Made by a program: the position numbers and the translations under genes
NCBI RefSeq assembly: GCF_018398315.1
Contig: NZ_JAHBRW010000001.1
Span: 1,422,001 to 1,486,000, forward strand
DNA length: 64,000 bases
Origin: Chelatococcus sp. YT9
GTDB lineage: Bacteria; Pseudomonadota; Alphaproteobacteria; Rhizobiales; Beijerinckiaceae
Direction of reading: 5' to 3'
The notes under the pieces: model-generated
Databases searched by the model: none
The model's input: the letters and a program-made list of their open reading frames with translations, nothing else
What the model was told of the DNA's origin: nothing
Shown: piece after piece, positions 58,475 through 64,000 of the stretch
Layout of the letters: the number at the start of each line of letters is the position of its first letter
How positions within the stretch are numbered: position 1 is the first letter of the stretch

Positions 58475-58900
58475 ACCATCTCTCTCTTCAAATCTAATCT
58501 TATTTTAGAGTCTAGATTCTGTTGTTTCTACTGGTCAGGGCATGACGCATGCGCCAGTCCCGTCCACAACCAGTCCCCAGATTGCTCGCGCGGTATGGCC
58601 GGGGAACGGCGGCCAGGCGAGGCGCCGCATATCTTAACAAACCGTTAATCTTCATGGTTTGTTAACGATTGCGGCGCGATTGAGTCGACGCTGTCCCCGC
58701 TTGCGTCGAATGACCCGGCCGGAATCCATCCATAGGAGGCTGGCTGTTGATCGCTTCGACCACTCAAGCCACAGTGTGGCGTCGGGTCTGGATACAGGCG
58801 GGGGTTCTCCACAGTCGTCAACGCTTCATCCACTTGGCTGTTAGATGACTTGGCATGGCTCCATCCGCTGGGCCCGCCGCAGGAAGGTTGGGAAAAACAC
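58475..58900. other. Putative chromosomal replication origin (oriC)
   Basis: Intergenic region between divergent hemE and the PPDK regulator gene, the position of oriC in Caulobacter and Rickettsia. AT-rich DNA near hemE (58485-58535) could unwind. A perfect TTAA-N7-TTAA CtrA-type site lies at 58634-58648. DnaA-box-like sequences are TTCTCCACA at 58805-58813 (8 of 9 to TTATCCACA), a CCACAGTGTGG dyad at about 58769, TCATCCACT at 58826 and GTATCCAGA on the minus strand near 58787. Three GANTC methylation sites (58508, 58515, 58682) are present. No gene is seen. Confidence 0.8.
58634..58665. promoter_or_regulatory. CtrA-type binding site within a 10-bp inverted repeat
   Basis: TTAA (58634-58637), 7 bases, TTAA (58645-58648) is the full CtrA consensus. 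The first half also starts an inverted repeat, TTAACAAACC (58634-58643) with GGTTTGTTAA (58656-58665). In Caulobacter CtrA bound at the origin represses replication; the same is inferred here. Confidence 0.65.
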
Positions 58901-59731
58901 TTGAGTCGCAGCTACTTCCATATTCATCTCGTATCCGATTCGACGGGTGAGACGCTCATTGCGGTCAGCCGTGCTGCGGCCGCCCAGTACGAAGGGATCT
59001 CGGCGATCGAGCATGTCTATCCCTTGGTGCGGTCGAAAGCGCAGCTGGAACGGGTCATCGCGGAGATCGATGCCGCGCCGGGCATCGTGCTCTATACCCT
59101 GGTCGAACCGGACCTGGCGGCAATGTTGGAAGCGGCCTGCGCAGCCGCGAGTTCTCCTTGCCTCCACGTCCTGGATCCCGTCCAGCGGCTGTTCGAATCA
59201 TACCTCGGCATGGCGTCGCAAGCGCGTCCAGGCGCCCAGCACACGCTGAACGCGGACTATTTCCGGCGCATCGAGGCGATGAATTTCACGTTGATGCATG
59301 ATGATGGGCAAATGGCCGATGACGTAGATGCGGCGGATGTCGTGCTGCTCGGCGTCAGCCGGACGTCGAAGACGCCGACCAGCATTTATCTGGCGAACCG
59401 AGGCATCAAGACAGCTAACATTCCACTGGTGCCGGGTGTTCCCGTGCCGCCGCAGGTGATGGAAGCACGCAAGCCCTTGATCGTCGGGCTGATCGCGACA
59501 CCGGAACGCATTGTCGAGATCCGTCGCAACCGTCTTCTCAGCCTGCGTGCGGACGAGGATTCGGACTATGTAGACCGGGATATGGTAGCGGAGGAAATCG
59601 CTCAGTCGCGCCGGTTGTGCTCACGGAACAATTGGCCCGTGATCGATGTGACGCGTCGTTCAATTGAGGAGACGGCCGCGACGATCATCGAGCTGCATCG
59701 CGACCATCGTTTGAAGTTTATCGCGCTATGA
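58901..59731 (+). CDS. PPDK regulatory protein (DUF299, kinase/pyrophosphorylase)
   Basis: Bifunctional regulator that phosphorylates and dephosphorylates pyruvate phosphate dikinase (or PEP synthase). [13 protein letters not shown] opens the protein; the P-loop-like motif is [23 protein letters not shown] 58901 gives the usual family start ([11 protein letters not shown], read as Met) and 276 residues; another TTG at 58850 would add 17 residues that fit no relative. It is the first gene on the right of the origin, as its Caulobacter and Rickettsia counterparts are. Confidence 0.92.
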   Translation: MSRSYFHIHLVSDSTGETLIAVSRAAAAQYEGISAIEHVYPLVRSKAQLERVIAEIDAAPGIVLYTLVEPDLAAMLEAACAAASSPCLHVLDPVQRLFESYLGMASQARPGAQHTLNADYFRRIEAMNFTLMHDDGQMADDVDAADVVLLGVSRTSKTPTSIYLANRGIKTANIPLVPGVPVPPQVMEARKPLIVGLIATPERIVEIRRNRLLSLRADEDSDYVDRDMVAEEIAQSRRLCSRNNWPVIDVTRRSIEETAATIIELHRDHRLKFIAL

Positions 59732-60348
59732 CATCGACCAACCTGTGGCTTTCGCCTGATGCGCTGATTCTTGCGTCGACGAGCGCGACGCGGCGCTCAC
59801 TTCTCAGCGCGGCGGGGATTCTCCTGGAAACGGACGATCCAGCTGTCGATGAACGTGCCGTTGAGGCACCGCTCAAAGCGGCCGGCGCGTTGCCGCGGGA
59901 TGTCGCACTGGCCCTTGCTCGTGCCAAGGCCCTGGCCGTCAGCCAAAATCATTCAAAACGGCTGGTGCTCGGGGCTGACCAGACGTTGGATTGCGAGGGG
60001 CGATCCTTCTCAAAGCCAGGGAATATGGAAGCCGCGCACCGCCAATTGATGGACCTGGCCGGTCGCACGCATCATCTGCATGCCGCAGCGGCCCTGGCCC
60101 GCGACGGTGAGATCGTCTTTGAGACGATTGCGAGCGCTGCGCTTACCATGCGCCCCATAGACGCGGCATTCGTCACACGCTATCTCGCGACGGCAGGGGA
60201 GGCAGTGACTCGCAGCGTGGGTGGCTATCAGCTGGAAGGCCTCGGTATCCACCTGTTTTCAGCGATCACCGGGGATCATTTTACCATTCTCGGCTTGCCC
60301 CTGCTTTCGATTCTTCCGGCGCTGCGCCGCGAAGGCGTTCTTGCTTGA
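59728..60348 (+). CDS. maf: Maf-family nucleotide pyrophosphatase
   Basis: Hydrolyses non-canonical or methylated nucleoside triphosphates (house-cleaning). [19 protein letters not shown] holds the Ser/Arg substrate motif, and [13 protein letters not shown] the metal-binding Asp. The length of 206 residues is normal. Its ATG overlaps the preceding stop (ATGA), so it is coupled to the PPDK regulator gene. Confidence 0.93.
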   Translation: MTSTNLWLSPDALILASTSATRRSLLSAAGILLETDDPAVDERAVEAPLKAAGALPRDVALALARAKALAVSQNHSKRLVLGADQTLDCEGRSFSKPGNMEAAHRQLMDLAGRTHHLHAAAALARDGEIVFETIASAALTMRPIDAAFVTRYLATAGEAVTRSVGGYQLEGLGIHLFSAITGDHFTILGLPLLSILPALRREGVLA

Positions 60349-60361
60349 TAGGAAGCGACCG

Positions 60362-61231
60362 ATGTCAGCCACCCTGCCCAAGGCCTGTGTTATTGGCCAT
60401 CCCATCGGTCATTCCCGCTCACCGCTCATCCATGGCCATTGGCTTCACGAGCATGGGTTGGCCGGCGCCTATGAGAAGGTGGATGTGGCCCCGGACGATG
60501 TTGCTGCCTTTGTGATGAATTTGAGCGAACACGGCTACGTCGGTGCGAATGTCACGGTCCCCCATAAAGAAGCCGTCATTCCGCACATCACACATTTGAG
60601 TGATACGGCCGTGGCTCTTGGTGCCGCCAACACGCTCTGGCTGAACGAGGACGGCGAACTCTGCGGCGACAACACCGATGTCGCAGGCTTTCTCGGCAAT
60701 CTCGACGAACATGCGCCCGGCTGGGATGCCCGCACCGAGGTTGCCTTGGTGTTGGGCGCCGGTGGTGCGGCCAAGGCGGTAGTCTATGCGTTGTTGACCC
60801 GGGGTGTCCAGCGTGTGGTGATCGCCAATCGCAGCCTCGGCCGAGCTGAGGCACTGGCGGAACGCTTCAAGGGATCATCCAATGGCCGGGTAGAGGTGAC
60901 GCCTTGGCAGGATCTCGACAAGCTCCTGCCGCACACGAAGCTTCTCGTGAACGCTACCTCCCTCGGCATGTTTGGCCAAGACCGTCTCGCGATCGACCTG
61001 TCCGGCTTGTCCGTCAACGCCGTCGTCAACGATATCGTGTATGTTCCCCTTGAGACCGAGCTTCTTGCTCAGGCACGGGCGCGCGGCATTCTGGGCGTGG
61101 ATGGCCTTGGCATGCTTCTCCACCAGGCGGTGCCGGGTTTTGAGCGCTGGTTCGGTATACTGCCGCGCGTTACGCCCCGGCTACGGGAACATATCGAGGC
61201 GGACGTCCTTCGACAGTATCCGACGACGTGA
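60362..61231 (+). CDS. aroE: Shikimate dehydrogenase
   Basis: Reduces 3-dehydroshikimate with NADPH in aromatic amino-acid synthesis. VIGHPIGHSRSPLIHGHWL binds substrate; NVTVPHKE has the catalytic Lys; LVLGAGGAAKAVVYAL is the NADP-binding loop followed by VIANRSLGRAEAL. ATG 60362 is preceded by TAGGAAG; the frame opens earlier at 60221 within maf. The length is 289 residues. It overlaps coaE by 4 bases. Confidence 0.96.
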   Translation: MSATLPKACVIGHPIGHSRSPLIHGHWLHEHGLAGAYEKVDVAPDDVAAFVMNLSEHGYVGANVTVPHKEAVIPHITHLSDTAVALGAANTLWLNEDGELCGDNTDVAGFLGNLDEHAPGWDARTEVALVLGAGGAAKAVVYALLTRGVQRVVIANRSLGRAEALAERFKGSSNGRVEVTPWQDLDKLLPHTKLLVNATSLGMFGQDRLAIDLSGLSVNAVVNDIVYVPLETELLAQARARGILGVDGLGMLLHQAVPGFERWFGILPRVTPRLREHIEADVLRQYPTT

Positions 61232-61845
61232 GCGGCATGACGTTCATTCTAGGCCTCACCGGCTCCATTGGCATGGGCAAGTCAACGACTGCCGCAATGT
61301 TCAAAGCGCGGGGGATACCCGTTCATGATTCCGACGAGGCGGTCCACCGGTTATATCAGGGTGCGGCCGTACCGCTGATAGAAGCGGCTTTTCCGGGCAC
61401 CACGACTGATGGAGTAGTCGACCGCGCCAAGCTCGGTGCGATCGTCATTGGTCATCCCGACCGGATGGCACGGCTCGAACAACTCATTCATCCGCTTGTC
61501 CGCGCCGACAGGGATGCCGTGCTCGCGGAGGCGCGGCGTTCCGGAGCCGCGCTGATGGTCTTTGACATTCCGCTGCTCTATGAGACCGGGGCGGAGAAGG
61601 ATTGTGACGCGGTTTTAGTGGTGACGGCGTCACCGGATATTCAGCGCGCGCGTGTTCTGGCTCGCCCCGGCATGACACCCGAACGATTTGCGATGATTCA
61701 CGTGAAACAACTCCCGGACGCTGAGAAGCGGAGAAGAGCGGATTTCATTGTGGACACCGGCCTCGGGCTTGCGGAGGCGGAGGCACAGGTCGACGCGATC
61801 ATTGCTAGAATCAGGGCTCGGACAAGCGAGCGGCGGGGTGACTGA
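61228..61845 (+). CDS. coaE: Dephospho-CoA kinase
   Basis: Last step of coenzyme A synthesis. The P-loop is ILGLTGSIGMGKSTTAAMF; substrate-binding HDSDEAVHRLY and VFDIPLLYETGAEKDCDAVLVV follow. The start is either GTG 61228, overlapping the aroE stop, or ATG 61237; the second gives the common start MTFILGLTGS. A parS-like site lies inside the gene. Confidence 0.95.
   Translation: MSGMTFILGLTGSIGMGKSTTAAMFKARGIPVHDSDEAVHRLYQGAAVPLIEAAFPGTTTDGVVDRAKLGAIVIGHPDRMARLEQLIHPLVRADRDAVLAEARRSGAALMVFDIPLLYETGAEKDCDAVLVVTASPDIQRARVLARPGMTPERFAMIHVKQLPDAEKRRRADFIVDTGLGLAEAEAQVDAIIARIRARTSERRGD
61694..61709. other. parS-like centromere site 3
   Basis: TGATTCACGTGAAACA matches the parS consensus at 15 of 16 positions (A in place of T at position 3). 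It lies inside coaE about 2.8 kb to the right of the presumed origin, on the other side from sites 1 and 2. Confidence 0.75.
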
Positions 61846-62556
61846 ATGCGTGAAATCGTACTCGACACGGAAACGACCGGCCTCGATCACCTGACCGGAG
61901 ACCGCATTGTCGAGATCGGAGGCGTGGAGCTCATCAACCATTTGCCGACGGGCCGCACTTTCCACAAATACATCAATCCCCAATATCCGGTCGCCCCGGC
62001 TGCCTTCGACGTGCACGGCCTTTCGAACGAATTTCTCTCCGACAAGCCGCTGTTCCAGGACGTGGCAGCGGAATTCATGGAATTCATCGCGGATGCCCGT
62101 CTTGTGATTCACAACGCGGCCTTCGATGTCGGCTTCCTCGATTCCGAACTCACGCGTCTCGGCTTTCCACGCATAGAAGCGGCCAATGTCGTCGACACAT
62201 TGATGTTGGCGCGCCGCAAACACCCGGGCGGGCAAAACAGCCTCGACGCCTTGTGTTCACGCTATGGCATCGACAATTCTCGTCGCACGAAGCACGGCGC
62301 CCTGCTCGATTCAGAAATCCTGGCGGATGTCTATCTGGAGCTCATTGGCGGGCGGCAAACGGATCTCGGCCTGGCCGTGGCCGGTGCGGCGCGTGCAGCC
62401 ATCACCCTCGTTGAAGGCTCCCTGCGCGCGATGCAACGGCCGGAACCGCTTGCCTCGTTCTTGACCGATGCCGAACGAGAGGCTCATCGCAGTTTTGTGA
62501 CTGGCTTAGGCGAGGCCGCTATCTGGAGGCGCTACGGGCTTACGTCTGAGGCTTAA
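61846..62556 (+). CDS. dnaQ: DNA polymerase III subunit epsilon (proofreading exonuclease)
   Basis: 3'-5' exonuclease of the replicative polymerase. Exo I is VLDTETTGLDHLTGDRIVEI (Asp7 and Glu9 metal ligands); Exo II is LVIHNAAFDVGFLDSEL; Exo III is KHGALLDSEILADVYLEL. The length of 236 residues is normal. It begins directly after the coaE stop and closes the operon PPDK regulator-maf-aroE-coaE-dnaQ. Confidence 0.96.
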   Translation: MREIVLDTETTGLDHLTGDRIVEIGGVELINHLPTGRTFHKYINPQYPVAPAAFDVHGLSNEFLSDKPLFQDVAAEFMEFIADARLVIHNAAFDVGFLDSELTRLGFPRIEAANVVDTLMLARRKHPGGQNSLDALCSRYGIDNSRRTKHGALLDSEILADVYLELIGGRQTDLGLAVAGAARAAITLVEGSLRAMQRPEPLASFLTDAEREAHRSFVTGLGEAAIWRRYGLTSEA

Positions 62557-62644
62557 GCTGAAGCGCCAGCTTGTCGGGCCACTTAGTAGCGGTGAGCGCC
62601 GCCAGCCCCGGCCAAGCCCCACGCTTGGACGGGGCGAGTAGAGC

Positions 62645-62670
62645 GGGCATTCCTCGAAGGAAATGCCCGG
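62645..62670. terminator. Hairpin between convergent dnaQ and secB
   Basis: CGGGCATTCCT pairs with AGGAAATGCCCG around a 3-base loop, with one bulged base. It lies between two convergent stops, so it probably ends one or both transcripts, but no T-tract follows on either strand. Confidence 0.45.
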
Positions 62671-62677
62671 GAAATGA

Positions 62678-63166
62678 TCAGGCCTGCGCGGCCGGCTGCT
62701 GCGGCTGCACTTCCGCCAGCTTCTGGCGGTAGAGCGCGGCGAAGTCGATCGGATCGATGAAAAGGGGCGGGAAGCCGCCGTTGCGGACGCTGTCCGCCAC
62801 GATCTGCCGGGCAAACGGGAAGAGGAGGCGCGGGCACTCGATCATGACAGTCGGGTGCAGATGCTCCTGCGGGATGTTGCGCAGGCGGAACACGCCGCCA
62901 TACACGAGCTCGAAGACGAACAGGACGTCGTTGCCGATGGTGGCCTTGCCTTCAAGGGTGAGGTCGACCTCGAAGTCTGTCTCCGCGAGCTGGTTGGCAC
63001 CGACATTGACCTGGATCGAGATTTCCGGGCCCTGCTGCTGCGGCGTCAGAGAGCGCGGGGCGTTCGGGTTCTCGAAGGACAGGTCCTTGATGTATTGTGC
63101 GAGAGCGTTCAGCGAAGGCGCCGTATCAGTCGGGGCGCCAGTGCCGTTGGTTGAGGTGTCGGTCAT
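62678..63166 (-). CDS. secB: Protein-export chaperone SecB
   Basis: Tetrameric chaperone that keeps preproteins unfolded for Sec[55 protein letters not shown] and [25 protein letters not shown] are the family blocks. The length of 162 residues is normal for alphaproteobacteria, with a Gln/Ala tail. It follows dnaQ in opposite orientation, as at the Caulobacter origin. Confidence 0.96.
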   Translation of the reverse strand: MTDTSTNGTGAPTDTAPSLNALAQYIKDLSFENPNAPRSLTPQQQGPEISIQVNVGANQLAETDFEVDLTLEGKATIGNDVLFVFELVYGGVFRLRNIPQEHLHPTVMIECPRLLFPFARQIVADSVRNGGFPPLFIDPIDFAALYRQKLAEVQPQQPAAQA

Positions 63167-63538
63167 GACGAAACTTCTCCGGATGGACGGATGATGGAAA
63201 GCGGGGTTCCGGAAGGCATCCGCGCTCCCCGGACCAGGACTCGTCGACCGGCGACGGATCCCTGTCGGAGCCGGGCCGTTCTGAACGGATACCGAAGCCT
63301 TGCAATGTTCCCAGCTTCAGTCGCTGGGGGCTAACATGGAAGCCGGTCACCGACAAGGCACCATAGTCCCAATCCCGCGTCCTTGTGAGCTAGCCATCTC
63401 TTGTTTGCCGCAACAGTGGATGTTACGAGCGCAAGGCCCCATATCTACGAAGCGGTATCGGACAAGGATGGTCTTTGTGGCTATGAATCGAACCGTGGGA
63501 CTTGACGCCGGGGAACGAGCACGAGACGACTGATAGCC
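63167..63538. other. Divergent promoter region of secB and the Tim44-domain gene
   Basis: About 370 bases with no convincing gene. The fxsA gene found here in some relatives is absent from the window. No clear promoter boxes are seen. Confidence 0.45.
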
Positions 63539-64000
63539 ATGCAAGACGGTTTCGACGTAACGACTATAGTCTTCCTCGCGCTCGCGGTGTTCGTGATCTG
63601 GCGCCTCCGTTCGGTGCTCGGCCAGCGCACCGGTAATGAGCGTCCCCCGCAGGATCCTTTCGCCCGTCGCGATCCACCGATGAAGCCCGCCAACGGAAGT
63701 GCGAACGGTGATAATGTCGTGCGCCTGCCGGGCGCGGCGAACGACACGGGCCTCGGCGGCGAGGGCAACCCGAATCGCTGGAAAGGCATCGCCGAGCCAG
63801 GGACACCGCTGGCGGCCGGACTTGATGGCCTGGTGCGCGTCGAGCCGAGCTTCAATCCGCAGGAATTCCTGGCGGGCGCCAAGATGGCCTACGAAATGAT
63901 CGTGATGGCCTTTGCTCAAGGCGATCGTAAAACCCTGAAGGGCCTTCTCTCGAAAGAGGTGTTCGAAGGCTTCGATCGTGAAATCGGAGAACGCGAAAAG
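63539..64000 (+). CDS. Tim44/TimA-domain protein, N-terminal part
   Basis: The frame is open to the window edge, giving 154 visible residues. MQDGFDVTTIVFLALAVFVIWRLRSVLGQRTG is an N-terminal membrane anchor. A disordered Pro/Asn/Gly linker follows, and then the start of the Tim44-like domain (FNPQEFLAGAKMAYEMIVMAFAQGDRKTLKGLLSKEVFEGF). Bacterial members (TimA) are related to the mitochondrial import protein Tim44; their role in bacteria is not settled. The position next to secB is usual in Hyphomicrobiales. Confidence 0.92.
   Translation, partial: MQDGFDVTTIVFLALAVFVIWRLRSVLGQRTGNERPPQDPFARRDPPMKPANGSANGDNVVRLPGAANDTGLGGEGNPNRWKGIAEPGTPLAAGLDGLVRVEPSFNPQEFLAGAKMAYEMIVMAFAQGDRKTLKGLLSKEVFEGFDREIGEREK

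Overview
The window is high-GC DNA densely packed with alphaproteobacterial genes. Gene order and protein content point to the Hyphomicrobiales (Rhizobiales): rsmB-heparinase-purH, asd, holA-lptE-leuS, an OtpR/CenR-like regulator next to a cyclic-nucleotide-binding protein, glnK-amtB, parAB beside rsmG-mnmG-mnmE, and rho-hemJ-hemE followed by the PPDK regulator, maf, aroE, coaE, dnaQ and secB. A Chelatococcus- or Bosea-like lineage is possible, but the genus cannot be fixed from the sequence alone. I found no rRNA, tRNA, CRISPR array, insertion sequence or prophage.

Layout. 1-9244: housekeeping genes (end of htpX, rsmB, heparinase-like protein, purH, carbonic anhydrase, asd) and one unknown membrane-anchored protein. 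9756-15058: a complete peptide-type ABC importer operon. 15228-19449: leuS-lptE-holA on the minus strand. 19672-25168: PLP homeostasis protein, two adjacent unknown paralogous genes, a HAD phosphatase with an L,D-transpeptidase-like protein, then a response regulator, a cyclic-nucleotide-binding protein and xthA. 25474-36615: lolA, ftsK, amtB-glnK, tesB, a ubiquinone hydroxylase, an alpha/beta hydrolase, a Trm112-like protein, a LON-domain protein and a CnoX-like thioredoxin. 37203-43138: an iron-related and accessory block with a small four-cysteine protein, tonB-exbD-exbB, a siderophore-interacting flavoreductase, a SelT/Rdx protein and a lower-GC unknown gene. 43098-52121: HIBYL-CoA hydrolase-like gene, acs, parB-parA-rsmG, mnmG and mnmE. 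52203-56765: a YyaL-like protein, a DUF4214/RTX-like protein and rho. 56982-64000: hemJ, hemE, the presumed chromosome origin, then PPDK regulator-maf-aroE-coaE-dnaQ, secB and the start of a Tim44-domain gene.

The most notable structure is at 58475-58900. Between divergent hemE and the PPDK-regulator gene lies an intergenic region in the position where Caulobacter and Rickettsia have oriC. It holds a perfect TTAA-N7-TTAA CtrA-type site inside a 10-bp inverted repeat, DnaA-box-like sequences, an AT-rich stretch and three GANTC sites. Three 15/16 matches to the parS consensus lie at 48689, 50752 and 61694, on both sides of it, and parAB is about 10 kb away, so the right half of the window reads as the replication and segregation centre of the chromosome.

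Other points worth following are the paralogous unknown pair at 20407-21541, the lower-GC orphan at 42302-43138, Irr-type (ICE-like) motifs upstream of exbB-exbD-tonB and the siderophore-interacting gene, and a sigma-54-like promoter upstream of glnK-amtB.
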